Below are positions 1 to 10,870 of a stretch of 64,000 nt of DNA, piece after piece (the first letter of the stretch is position 1; each line of letters opens with the position of its first letter). Under the pieces are notes generated by a model, which saw only the letters and a list, made by a program, of their open reading frames with translations, ran no database searches and was not told where the DNA came from. Made by a program: the position numbers and the translations under genes. The stretch spans positions 90,117,851 to 90,181,850 of the forward strand of contig NC_060256.1 in the NCBI RefSeq assembly GCF_921293095.1, read 5' to 3'. This DNA comes from Ischnura elegans. Its lineage: Eukaryota > Arthropoda > Insecta > Odonata > Coenagrionidae.

Positions 1-2500
1 TTGAGCATGGATCAGACCACCCTTCTAAATTGTAGGAACTGTTTCAAGGCCTAATATGGCGGAATGCGTTGTTAACCTCCGGATTTTGTCATTTTTTTCC
101 GGACACATTTTGCAGTATGCGATCAAAATTCCATAAAAATTACGCTTTTTTAACGTGATGATATTTATTTGTTTCATAATATATGCCTGTTATGAGGAAA
201 CGTATAAAAAGAACGAAAAAAGCGTTGTCTGTAAGTAAACAACCGTTGTTATGAAATGGATGCTGAATTTTCAAGGTATGTGTTGAAAGAGTCGTATATT
301 TATGTTGGACGAATACACTTAAGGGATAGGTAGAATATCATTGAGTACTACTATTCAGAAAGGAATTTCTCCAGAGGTATCGCTTCACAATATGAACCGT
401 AACAGACGTTATTTTACCCTCTGAATGGAGTGAACATTTAAGCAATCGTGTTCTGACGATTCCGTATATGTTAAAACTGCTAATTGCCTTTAGGTTTTAT
501 GCCTCCGGGTCATTCCAGGTATGTGGTATTTTTACGCAAGATTTATATTATCGCTTTGATTATGTAACACAGTATTAAATCTCGTTTGTGGCGATCTACC
601 CGGAGTTGCTCAGGGGACGGTGTTGAGAATAATTAAGGTATGATTTCTCCTTAGTTTGGAAATTGTATGAATGAAAATTTTCCATTTGGAGGGGAAGTGT
701 TATAAGGTATTGAGTTCAAAATATTTGGTAACCGTTACAGAGCATCAGTAATGACCTGGTGGCATTGATACCTCGTTACAAATGTAAACATAAGTTGCCA
801 ATTTCAGAGGAAAATACTGCTAGATGTAAGACATCTTTTTATGACAAAGGTTGATTTCCTAGAGTATACGTATTGGGTGGTATCGACTGCACCTATGTTC
901 CTACTGTGAGTTCGGGGGGAGAGTTAGGCTAATTGTACGGAAACCGGAATAGATCATATGGTTTTCATTAAACGTAAAGGTATGTAAATGTTTATTTACC
1001 AAGTTTATCACAACGTATCTTATGTTGAAATTGGCAGCTTCATCTCAAGGCATATTATGGTTTGAAAATATCAAGCTGAGGCAAACCGTGGTTGCTGAGT
1101 AATTCTACTTCTTAATAAATGGGATTCTGCTTATCCCTTTAGTGTATTTTTCTAACTGATACATAAAGCTCTTCCGAAACACATCTCCATACTGTACTGT
1201 TCCATTGTAATGGGTCTTGTTTAGTCTTGAATAAAATTATATTATTCCAATGAAAATCCATATAGGTAGTTCCTTCATTTTCCTTTCCTGCCCAAGACTC
1301 CCACTTCCTTTGCATGTCCCTTACAATGTATAAATACAGTTAACGACATGAAGATAGGTAGAGTTATCTCTTGTCACGGGTACTTCATTCTCCTAATTTA
1401 ATACCCTATCTCATTATGTTAGGCCCTTTCAAAGTACCCATTTCATATTTGTAGGGACATACATACAATGGTATGCATAAATAATCATTAATAATGCATG
1501 GGTGATAATAATAATTATGCCAAAAAATTGGATTTTAGCAATGTAATGTCAAGAAATAAATAAAATTAAACAGTTCTATTTTAAAATTATAAATATTTGA
1601 ACTAACCTTAGCAGAATCACTTTTAATTAAAAAATGGAGTGGTAATCAGCCAGATAATGAAACATGACTGTCTGATGGAAGGGCTGATAGAAGGAAGGAA
1701 TTACAGAGTAAGGTAATGGAAGGCCTACCCCTGTTATTCATATTCTGAATTGGCTATTAATATCTTACAACATGGAGCAAGTAATCAAGAATGTAAATAA
1801 GGAATTCTATGTCAGCAATGGAACACTAGTACATAGGAGAATCAAGTCCGCAGGCATACTATATCAACCTTCATATTCAGTGACGATTGATATATGTGAC
1901 TGATACTACTTAAAATATAAAATGGAATTTTTAAAAACTTTGATCCTTTAAAGGCAGTAATGCCTTGAGTAAGCAGTGAAATGACTAATTAGTGGAATTG
2001 TTCAAGCATACTACTTGATTAGTACTAAATTATTTTCACTCATGGGTGGTATGAATAAACGTCTTTTACAATTTTACATGAAAGCAACTATAAAATTGAT
2101 AAAGCAGCAATGATTGACCTGGAGGCAGTAATAACTTACACGTTAACATAAATATTACTCACTTAATTTGCTAAACGAAAGTTTTTCCAACCATTAGTTC
2201 GTGTTACCTTCACCAACATGTTAAAATTATCCAAAAAATTGCTTCATTTTGAACCTCATACTGCACGTTTGATGTTGACCACTCACTGTATGAAAAGAAT
2301 GCATACTACATTACATCTTGCCTTTACCTATGTCATCATTTTACCTGAAAAGATTGAAAGAAAGATATACATATATAGGGATTGGGAAATGCAGCTAAAT
2401 AACATTATACAGGTTCAATTGAATTTAGCTTTATTAAATGAAAATTAAACACATTTACAAAAACAAGAGAAATTTACTAAGGAAGAACAAAGTTGTTGGC
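1..2500. other. AT-rich noncoding stretch, nothing recognised
   Basis: I see no reading frame above background, no tRNA-like box pair, no terminal inverted repeats and no similarity to the repeats found elsewhere in the window. Short open frames, such as 76 codons at 2218-2448, have low-complexity composition and no recognisable motif. Confidence 0.5.
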
Positions 2501-2559
2501 TGGCACTGAAATTAAAATCACAAAACACATTTCCGATAGCATGAAGACGATGCAAAATC

Positions 2560-2920
2560 TAATGCAAAAAAGGCAAAATTGCTAGTTGGATGTGCAGAAT
2601 TAGATGAGGAAGAGATGGGATATGGCTTATGAAAGGCAGGAGTAATGAAGGCGGGGAAAAGCCATGCAGGTGCAGAAGTTCTCATTCCAGTTACAGAGAG
2701 GGCACCATCACCACAGGAAATGGTTCAGGTTAAGGCATAGAAGCAGGCAGCAGAGTTATGGCATCTTTCATGACATCGAGGTATCCAGCAGCCCAGGAGA
2801 GAGAAGCAGGAGCAGGAGCTGACCAATGTCAAGGAAGAGGAGGAATTCATAGAGGAGTATCTGAAAGCTTGCAAAGAAGTGGCATATAAGCATATGATAC
2901 ATATAAACTCCATGCAATAA
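2560..2920 (+). pseudogene. Degenerate Glu/Gln/His-rich coil remnant
   Basis: One plus-strand frame around 2790-2915 reads as a charged, glutamate-rich helix (EKQEQELTNVKEEEEFIEEY). Upstream in another frame there is a His/Gln-rich stretch. Such segments resemble the C-terminal coils of Myb/SANT-like DNA-binding proteins, one of which lies on the minus strand just downstream. Several stops and frame changes separate the pieces. The link to that family is inference from composition only. Confidence 0.22.
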
Positions 2921-4512
2921 TACAGGCATAATTAGGTCTCTCAAAGCATGCATTATACCTTAATATCCATATGCAAACACAATGATCATTCACATGCTTT
3001 TAATATCTTCATTTGTAATAATTCATTTCAGAGAGCATTGAATGGATTCAATTTTATCACACTGGGTTTCAAAATTGAAAGCCTCCATAAACTGAGCCTA
3101 AGGCTAGTACCAGTATTTTAAGTTTGAATTCCCATCACTAATTTGCCTATTCTGCAGAGGCTCAAACTGAAACGTGCATCAAACTTCTAACTACATTTAT
3201 TTTGTTTTCATTATCCCTAAAATTAGGTAATTGCAATGAATATATTTTCCCTGAATAACCTTTGTCAGATAATCATTTGCTAATGACTTTAAAAACATCA
3301 AGATAATGGAGAATTTTAAAATGAAAGCACAAGCAACACCAAGCAAAATATATCATAACAAATACCACACGCTTCAACTTCGCCTCCTCTGTTTGAAGCT
3401 GTATGCCTTGGATACACTTCTTAAATTCCTCCTCCATATGGATGATGTTTCCAGCAGCCTTGGCATTGGCAAGTTCCTGCTCCTTAATAGCACAAGCAAT
3501 CTCCGCTTCCCTCTTCCGGATCCGCTGGATGGCATCCTACTTTTCATTGTAAGATGCCATGAGTCCCAGCCTAGCCTCCATCTCCTTCTCAATGGCCGCT
3601 TCCCTGATTAATTATGCCCTTTCTGTACTGCAAGAAGTCCCTGCAGATTGCATCCTCGGAGTGTATGCTTCCTCTCGATGGTGGTCATTTAACTCAGAGG
3701 AAAAATAAGAAAGTATAACGTTGATTAATGAAAATCATGTGACATAATTCCTGGAAATAGCATCAAGTAACTCAACTTAACTTCAACCATGATGATTATA
3801 TTGGATATGCAATGACATTTTATAAAGGTCACAGAAAAATAACCACACAATACACAAAGGCTAGTATGATGCAGGTCAATTTCTCTTTAACGAAGTTGTA
3901 TTCCTTTAAGCACAATCATGGTACTGTACACATTTTATATTTTTTGACTGACAGATGCAACATGATAATATTTTACTTGATAATAATCTCAGTGCAACAC
4001 TAAGGAATTCCCTTTAATAATGATAGGAACATACCCGTTTTTTTAATCAACTTGCCTGATATCTCAGAAATGTTGAGAGGAAGCAAACAATCCAAGGTCC
4101 CATCCCTACCCACCGGGGAAACGCTAGGGACCGCCAACGCATCAGAGTCCCCAGCATTCGCCGGAGAGTAGGAGACGGACGGCGAGGCTATTTCCATCTC
4201 TGGTGGCAAATCTTCCTTACTGGTGGGTGTCATTGGTCCGCCACCACTCTTCATCATCTCCTGCCTTTCATTCGCCAGCTCTTCCCGTTTCCTCATCTTG
4301 ATATTATCGCAACTCTTCCTCAATTGCTTGGCGGTACGCTGTGAGATAGAAAAATTATCCGTTACATTGAGATTTACGACAAAATATATCACTGGACTTG
4401 TAACCAAACCAAAAATAAATATCCATCACTACAGCCACAATTGATAATGCTACACGTACACTACGTATATTCACGAATTTATTTACTTTGCCACTAAATA
4501 ACAATTACAGCA

Positions 4513-4533
4513 ACTCCGCCACCATTGCGGAGT
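4513..4533. other. Short hairpin
   Basis: A perfect 7-bp stem ACTCCGC/GCGGAGT with a 7-nt loop lies inside the intron-like gap of the Myb/SANT-like remnant. It is small and may be chance. Confidence 0.3.
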
Positions 4534-4567
4534 CGTTTTAATTGTTACCCCTACCCCGCCGCTACAA

Positions 4568-4650
4568 GCCGAAACCAAAAGCTTCACAATAATAATTCCA
4601 TTAACATTCCATTAACTTGGAATTATTGTTGTGAAGCTTTTGATTTCGGC
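4568..4650. repeat. Long hairpin, 33-bp arms with 17-nt loop
   Basis: Arms 4568-4600 and 4618-4650 are reverse complements at 31 of 33 positions. One of the two differences is a G:U wobble on the plus strand and the other is a wobble on the minus strand. The loop is 17 nt (4601-4617). The hairpin lies between exons 1 and 2 of the Myb/SANT-like remnant. Size and geometry would suit a miRNA-like precursor or a collapsed MITE; expression cannot be judged here. Confidence 0.7.
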
Positions 4651-5845
4651 GCAGGAAAATAAGATTTACTTGTATCGCATGGCGCGAATCACGTCTAATC
4701 TTGTATTGGAAATGAAGGGAAATACGTTTCGTGAAAAATCTCTGGCCGCGACATAATCACGAAGGTTTTTTGCAATCTACCACCAAAGTGCACTTTATGA
4801 GGATTTCAGCAAAGAATCTAAAAAAAAGTTATAGCTTTTCACCGGTTTTTAAACCCCAAAACCAATGAACTAGCTACGAACCTAGATGAGCTACGTCGAT
4901 GTTACCAACAGACTTACACGAGTTATGTTAGATTTTTGTTGAAAATGAGCAAGTTGTCTCGCGAAATGCCGAGCATGGATAGTCGCAATCGCAGAATGGC
5001 TCTTCATGAAAATGTCTCCGAATTTATAGATAGTTTTAAAATTATGACTTTGATAAATAGTTAGCGATCAGTCAGCAACCATTTTTCATAATTAATTGTT
5101 CATTGAAACAAAAATCTTTTCAACTATCAGACAATGCATTTATCACCATCATACTTCCAAACAAACATACTTACCTTCCGAACAAATTCGTTCGAATTAA
5201 ATTCGTCCTGCACATTCAACTAGGCTCTCGCCTTCTTCGCCTTCCATAATGCATCCGTCTTCTTGCTTTCCAACACCTCCAGACGCTAGTTATGACGCCA
5301 ATCAACAACTTCGTCTCTTCCCTTGTAAGCCTGTCCATCTTGTTGTCCTCCAGTTTTATTAATAAAAGCGATCTTCTTTTTGTTGATGCGTTCTTGCCGC
5401 AATGAACTGTGGGCAGCAAACGTCACACAAAGCATGACGTAGATATGAGAATTTCAGCGATCAACTCAACACCCACTACTTCGAAGAGGAAGAGTTTGGT
5501 GTTGCTGTAGGAACGTTCTTGACTGCGAATAGTAGGTGGAGATAAAACTCTTTCTCATCCCACTCCGGCGATAAGAGTATTGTTTAAAAATACGGCCCCC
5601 AGTATCCTTAAATGTTAGTCACGATGCTTTGTACGTTTATTCTACTCAGTTAATATTCACCAAGTGACCCGACCTCCCGGTAGCTGCTTCCTGAATTTTA
5701 CCCTAAATGTCTACAGTTTTGCAAAAAACTGGTTATTTAATTACAGTTAGGTGTGAATATTTACAATATTTATTTTATTTTTCAAAAATCGCTTTGTGAG
5801 TAACGATCAAATTCTCATTAATTTATGCGAATTAAAAACTTCGTC

Positions 5846-5925
5846 GGACCAGGAATCGAACCGCGGGTATTAGGGTTTCGATAATAATTATAGATTTTGC
5901 AGACCATTAAGTTATCGTCTTTGTC
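5846..5925 (-). repeat. tRNA-like sequence (SINE head or tRNA pseudogene)
   Basis: The minus strand carries an A-box-like GATAACTTAATGGTCTGC and a good B box GGTTCGATTCC spaced as in a tRNA. The arms do not fold into a clean cloverleaf, so a functional tRNA is unlikely. No A-rich tail is evident. A tRNA-derived SINE head is the simplest reading. Confidence 0.4.
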
Positions 5926-6358
5926 ATCCGTGTATTATTTTTGTTATCAGCTTTTTAGTTCCTTCGGATTATTCCTGAAAATGTTCATATAATCCTTTAA
6001 CGTGCCTAAATAACCTTCTGAAGGCTAGAAAATTGGTCCCTTGTCTAAAGTAAGTTGATTTCCACACAGAAAGCACGACTTTTGACGGCGTCAGCCTTCG
6101 TTAAATGGTAATAGGTGTGTTCTTCGATTTTCTTGAGGAATGAAAGGGGCTCCTATGGTTATGCGAGTTCCAGGAGTAGACTCATATTGTCGGGATTTGG
6201 GTTAATGCCTTCCTTAAATCTTGGAATCGTCTGTGACTGCGTAAAAGTGAAATTCATGTTTGAAGCATCTCAACGCAGGGATATTAGCTTTTACAAACCA
6301 GAATATACGCTTAATTTCAATCCTAGAGATAATGATGGATAGAAATAAATAAATTCTT

Positions 6359-6509
6359 GGTAAAATAGTTCTCGGAGTATAGTACAATAAATAATATTGA
6401 TATCAATAAATATGTGCAAAGCTAAGCCCTGATGATAGTTTAAAATTAACTGAAACGTTGGCTAAAACTTTTTTGCATCACATACATACACTCCGGTAAC
6501 TATTTTACC
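6359..6509 (+). mobile_element. 151-bp inverted-repeat element with hammerhead-like core
   Basis: Terminal inverted repeats of about 26 nt (6359-6384 and 6484-6509, beginning GGTAAAATAGTT) enclose a short insert. Inside is a motif with all parts of a small hammerhead ribozyme: AGCC, CTGATGA (6429-6435), AGTT/AACT stem, GAAAC (6452-6456), GTT, GGCT. Hammerheads of this minimal kind are known in Penelope-like elements. Whether this element is a solo Penelope terminal repeat is inference. Confidence 0.5.
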
Positions 6510-6693
6510 ATGAATTAAACGAGGTCAAGATATGAAGAAAAAAATTAATTATATAAATTCTTCAAATAGAAAAAAGAGTGCGATTATTTTGGCCTCTCTG
6601 ATGTATCAACATGTTTAAAGTTAGTTTTCTTGGTTCAAGTAAGGTGGTTTTCTCAGTAATTGACACATTAAAAATTTCCCTGGAATTGAAGCA

Positions 6694-7113
6694 AGAATTC
6701 CGGGCCACCACTGCGAATTGAAACAACCTCAAAAGGTGAGTATATGCACGTAATGCGTACGGCGATATTCTCTAACTCACCTGGGGGTTATTCTGTATTT
6801 CCGAGTGGAAATGACCATACTCGGAGAGCTAAAGCATTTTGATCTGAATCGTTCAATGAGCCGCTCGTGGCGACAACAATGGGTGCTTTCCATTCATGCG
6901 ACTCACGCGTCGACTTGTGTCGACTCGCGGTAACTGTTTATAACTCTCCTATTCCTGTGCGTTACCGTTTGTTGACTTGTGTCACAACAGTCGGAGACAC
7001 ACACAGAATGGAACACGGAAACCGCGACGCAAGTCGACTTGTGTCGACGTGAGTCAATGAATGGAAAGCACCCAATGTCTTGATGGAAAGCTATCCAGTG
7101 GTGCCCGGAATTT
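6694..7113. mobile_element. Outer MITE-like element interrupted by a nested MITE
   Basis: The left end (about 6696-6717) and right end (about 7094-7112) carry inverted copies of AATTCCGGGC(C)ACCACTG. A second, complete MITE (6881-7073) lies between them, so the outer element is older. No coding capacity was seen. Family is not assignable from these ends. Confidence 0.4.
6881..7073. mobile_element. 193-bp MITE with GGGTGCTTTCCATTCAT termini
   Basis: Both ends carry the inverted repeat GGGTGCTTTCCATTCAT followed by GACTCACG and GTCGAC motifs, so the inverted match continues in degenerate form to around 50 nt. Flanks are AAT on both sides, compatible with a 3-bp target duplication as in Harbinger-type elements. 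It is noncoding and nested within an older inverted-repeat element. Confidence 0.65.
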
Positions 7114-7242
7114 CCGTATGACTTTTTTCAATAGGTATCATTTAACTATTCTACCGAATAAGATATTTTTCCATGGAGTATTTAAGAAGTATTGAGGCAG
7201 GCTCACCTCCCAGCCATGGACTTTCATTTTAAGTTCACAATA

Positions 7243-7448
7243 AGGCCTCGGTGGCAGCGGGGTAACGTTCTCGCCTGCCAAACCAGAGGTCGCGGGTTCG
7301 AGTCCCGCATGGGTAGGTTTCCCCGGCCCAGGGCATGGTTGTTTGTGTACGTTTACTTGTTACATTTGTTGAACACCCCGGTGTAAAATGGCCAATAAGA
7401 GCTGTATCCGGTGATTTGAGAATAAAATAAAATAAAAATAAAATAAAG
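7243..7448 (+). repeat. tRNA-derived SINE with AATAAAAT tail
   Basis: The head has a clear Pol III promoter: A-box-like TGGCAGCGGGGTAACG and B box GGTTCGAGTCCC, with tRNA-like arms around it. The body includes GGTTTCCCCGGCCC and GAACACCCCGGTGTAAAATGG, typical of arthropod tRNA SINEs, and ends in repeated AATAAA/AAATAAAAT units. AAGGCCT occurs at both edges and may be the target-site duplication. Confidence 0.7.
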
Positions 7449-7454
7449 GCCTAC

Positions 7455-7990
7455 TTGCTTCCATTCTTTATTGAAATCTTATTCTTTTGTTTCTACTCCT
7501 ATGCTCATTCTACCATATAACACTATTTTCAACATCCCCTCCCCGCTCATCACTCGTTCCAAACATTCATTCTGTATCCTCCGCATCTCATCAAGAAGCT
7601 GCGTCCCTCACCCACCATGTCCAGCACTTTTTCGTTCCTCCTCCTCTCTGTTCACTTCACCTTCTCCATTCTTCACCACACCGACATCTCGAACGAAGCG
7701 TCTTCTCTCGTCCTCCTTCGTAACTGTCCACGTTTCCACACTGTAAAACACTATACTCCAGATCTTCACTATCATTTTCTTGAAACTCGTACATAACGAT
7801 ACTCTCATGAGCTCCTTACGGATCTTGAGAAGCCAACATCACTTCACGTGATCTCTCAATGGTTGATGTTTTGGAGGAGAAGAGGTGAATAGTTAGCTTC
7901 TCCTTCGCTCCGAGGTAGAGTTGGCAGAAACACCACCGGCTGAGAATGATGGAGGAAAGTGGATCAAGGGACTAGATATAGAGAATGGCC
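7455..7990 (-). pseudogene. LINE 3' ORF2 fragment (RTE/Jockey-like, post-RT region)
   Basis: Read on the minus strand, 7808-7610 gives FKKMIVKIWSIVFYSVETWT followed by VTKEDERRRF. This matches the conserved 'VWSxxLYGxETWT' region downstream of the RT in RTE/Jockey-like LINEs. After a stop, another frame continues with LLDEMRRIQNECLERVMSGE, the usual C-terminal 'GHVLRGEG' region. Stops and frameshifts show it is dead. It lies in the same orientation as the larger LINE at 8497-10870 but covers the same protein region, so it is a separate copy. Confidence 0.6.
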
Positions 7991-8685
7991 AGTGTTATTT
8001 TTATATCTTTGGTTCTTTTCTGTGTAAATAATGTTCCATAGACTCACCCTCCATATAGATACGACTCCTGTGGTGCCGTTTGTTACCTTTTCTTATTGGT
8101 TGTTTTTCTTCGCACTCATGACAGCTTTTTGTGCCCAGACGGTTACGTTTTATTGCCTACTTTCTTTTGCGACGCCTTAATTTCTTTCTAAATGCCGTCC
8201 CACCATTGTGTTTCCCTGCTTAGCGCGCCTAATGCCATGCTCTTAAGGTTTAGTAAAACTATGTTCAGGCTTTATTTGCAGTACTGGCCAGAAGATGTAG
8301 TAACTTTCAAAATGTCAAGCAAATATGCGTTACTCATCATAATACTTAAAATGCTACAAAACACCAACATAGATGTATAGTGCTAGCAATGAATTAAAAC
8401 ATGCGATAACAATTTGAATGAAAAAAATTGTAAATTCTCATACCGCCCATGAATTTCTCTAACATTTCTACCGATTTGAAACTGCAATAGCTAATTTTTG
8501 TCAAGGTTTTCATGCGGCGTTTCTTCTCTCCTACTCTTCTTAAGACTTCCTCATGACTCGGTCGTTTCATCTGATTCTCATCATTCTTCGGTCACATCAT
8601 ATTTTGAGTTCCTCACTTCATTTTTCATTTTCCATGCCTCACTTCCTTAGGCAGAGAAGCATACTTAAAATGTATGTTCTGATAA

Positions 8686-8792
8686 ATTGTTTCCATACTT
8701 ATGCGTTTAATTTTCCCGCAGCAAGTACATATTTCTTCTGGTGGAATGCTCTCCTCGCCTTAGCTATTCTGTTGATAATTTTTTCTTGCTAA
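8686..8792. repeat. Left 107-bp flanking duplication of element copy A
   Basis: This segment is an ungapped direct repeat of 9455-9561, with 8 differences in 107 positions. It ends 2 nt before the GGGTGG terminus of the inserted element. On its outer (left) side the sequence is AAATTG, so the unit starts within AATT. It encodes part of the LINE post-RT region. Confidence 0.85.
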
Positions 8793-9456
8793 AAGGGTGG
8801 TTTCCTATTATTTTTTTATTGCCTAAATTGAAAGATTATTACTCCTGGAGTACGTATTTCACGCTTTTTGAATTTTAAATGACGATATCTATTTTTCCCG
8901 ATTAAATGAAAAGTGAAAAATTTCAAGCGCGCGAAAACGCGACGGCTAAGTATGAATGATGGGAAAACTCCGTGTGACGTCGTTCTGGTTCCCACTGCCG
9001 CAAGTGAGGTGCCCTTGAGGCGAGGCTTTGAGCGCTGATACGACGCAGGATGCTAGCAGGTAGCAGAGTAACCAGCCAGCAGGTAGCGCTTGGCTTAAAT
9101 TAGGATTATGAATACCCTATCAAACGAAGGAAACTTTCCGACCTTAGGCAGCTTTAATAGGTGATTATTAAGAGATGTTTCCCTGAGCTCTGTGCCTCAT
9201 GCATGCATTAGTAATCTCAGACGATGTAAAACTCCTATCTATTCGTATAGAAACTAGGTCCTAGTGGCGTCACGTGGAGTGGTATCGCATGGGCGCCAAT
9301 GTGGCCTTTTTCAAATGAGGATAAAAATTAACCATTGCCATTCGTCTAAACCGGTATTTCGAAAACCAAATAATTTTTATATTATGAATACACTAATGGT
9401 GGGTAAGGAATCGCAATCAATGCCTTTCGTTTCTTTGATGAAGGAAACTACCCTAT
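8793..9456 (+). mobile_element. AATAGGG element copy A (nonautonomous, ~660 bp)
   Basis: Starts GGGTGGTTTCCTATTATTT (the usual AATA before it reads AAAA) and ends GATGAAGGAAACTACCCTATT. Shared internal landmarks are TACTCCTGGAGTACG, the GCGCGAAAACGCGACGG block, a CTAGCAGGTAGC block, GAGCTCTGTGCCTCATGCATG, and a CRE/E-box-like GCGTCACGTGG. There is no coding capacity. The family has 12-16 bp terminal inverted repeats (GGGTRGTTTCCT). This copy lies inside a LINE and is bracketed by 107-bp direct repeats. Confidence 0.85.
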
Positions 9457-9561
9457 TGTTTCCATACTTATACGTTAAAATTTCCCGCAGCAAGTAGATA
9501 TTTCTTTTGGTGGAATGCTCTCTTCGCCTGAGCTATTCTGCTGATAATTTTTTCTTGCTAA
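9455..9561. repeat. Right 107-bp flanking duplication of element copy A
   Basis: Begins exactly at the ATT following CCCT of the element and matches 8686-8792 without gaps (99/107). Just beyond its end the sequence reads GCTAATTTC, so the unit ends within AATT. It is the better preserved LINE reading of the two (IAQAKRAFHQKKYLLAAG on the minus strand). Confidence 0.85.
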
Positions 9562-10870
9562 TTTCTTCTCTAGTTACTTTGCATCCGAAGTAACAAGATT
9601 CATTCACCTGATCAATCGTTATGTCTCCCTATTTTAATGTCAGCCTTTAATTTTTCTCTTCTACTGCATTCTAATATCTTATTTTTCTTTGCGTTTATTT
9701 TTCAGCTGATATCTATCCGTTACCCTACTCATATTAACCAGGATCCTTTTCAATTCTTTTCTGTCTCTGCTACGACAGATATACCATCGACAAATCGTAG
9801 CATTCTAATTTTTTCTTCATGGATTTTTTTTCTCAAAGCCTTTTCTTTGATTTCAGTTATGACTTCCTTGATGTAAACGTTGAAAATAACGGGTGATGTA
9901 GCCTAGACTCACAACTTTTCTGATTCTAGCGTATTTACAGCTTTATCCTGATTTTATATATGCTACGTAGTTTTTGCATAAACTGAGGACTAATCTCCTC
10001 TCATTTTAAAGATCTCCAATTTCTTCAACGATTCCAAGCGTTGTGTTCTAATATACGTTGCCAAATGCGTTCTCCTAGTCCATAAGCGCAGCCAATGTGG
10101 GCTGCTTATTTTCTATTCTCTTCTCTATGAGCAGCTTAATGGACCATGATACTTCTATTGTGCCTTTGCTTTTATTTGAATCCGAACTGGTCCTCATCCA
10201 GATACTCTTCTGATCTTCTTTCCATTCTTCTATCGATGATTCTCATCCACTCAGTTGTTGTCAGACTTATGGTTTTAAAATGTTCACACTTCTCCGCTGT
10301 TTTGCTCGTGAGAATTGGTATTATAATGTTCCTCAAGAATTCATTTGGTGTCTCACCTGTTGAATAAATGTCGCTAAAGATTTTGTAGAGCTGGTTCAAA
10401 GTATTTTCTCCTGCATTCGTAATCAGCTCAGCTGGAATATCTTAAAGATTTTTCTGAACGTCCTCACAGATATTTTTCATCCACGCTTCTCTAGCCTTCC
10501 TCGCCTTACGACATATCTCGTTTTTTATTCTCTTGTTTCTATTCTGCCCCTCCTCTGTTTTCGCATTTTTGTTCTTTCTTCTTTCATCAATGAGATCTGA
10601 GACTTTCTGCGTGATCCATGGTACTTTCATAACGACTTTTGTTTCTTTTGCAAAGAACTTCTTCAGCTGCTGCGTGCAGCCAACGTCTGATTTTTTTCCA
10701 GCTCTCTTCCCCTGACTTTTAGGTTACATCTCCTACTATTTTAATTTTCGCAGCTTCTTTAAATGTCAGTTGAGGCTGGAACTTTTTCAATTTTCCAACA
10801 TTCCAAGTGTTTTCCTCTACTTTCCCCTATTTTTTAATTTGAGGTATTATTTTATCATAAACAAATTATG

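Larger units (their letters stand above)
3370..5419 (-). pseudogene. Myb/SANT-like DNA-binding protein gene remnant, three exon pieces
   Basis: Minus-strand pieces fit the Myb/SANT-like (FSBP/Apontic-type) DNA-binding domain. Exon 1 (about 5419-5175) contains MDRLTREETKLLIGVI and, after a frame change, LEVLESKKTDALWKAKKARA, a stop where a Trp is expected, then NSNEFVRK and a consensus GTAAGT donor. Exon 2 (4338-4035) follows a CACAG acceptor in phase and continues RTAKQLRKSCDNIKMRKREE, then KSGGGP, the hallmark end of this domain, then a Ser/Pro-rich linker and a GTATGT donor. Exon 3 (about 3600-3370) encodes a Glu/Lys/Ala coiled coil with one stop (KREAEIACAIKEQELANAKA). The conserved Trp before DNIK is Cys. 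The frameshift, two stops and the lost Trp argue for a pseudogene. These proteins occur both as host factors and in Harbinger-type transposons; no transposase was seen nearby. Confidence 0.6.
8497..10870 (-). pseudogene. LINE ORF2 remnant (RTE/Jockey-like RT), split by AATAGGG element copy A
   Basis: Minus-strand order follows a LINE ORF2. The endonuclease-RT linker comes first (10860-10440, including PWITQKVSDLIDERRKNKNA). Then comes the RT finger/palm (10399-10172, NEFLRNIIIPI ... MRIIDRRMERR ... DEDQFGFK). Next is a degenerate catalytic box near 9800 (MLRFVDGISVVAETE, where families have F/YADD), then IAQAKRAFHQKKYLLAAG near 9540. After the inserted element comes WKQFIRTYILSMLL near 8670 and MRIR further on. 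Many stops and frameshifts interrupt it. The segment 9455-9561 is repeated at 8686-8792 on the far side of the insertion, although a LINE has it once. Confidence 0.7.

Noticed and set aside
8686-9561. Reading copy A's 107-bp flanks as LINE terminal repeats
   Set aside because: The flanks translate as an internal post-RT segment of the LINE on the minus strand, not as terminal sequence, and the LINE continues on both outer sides.
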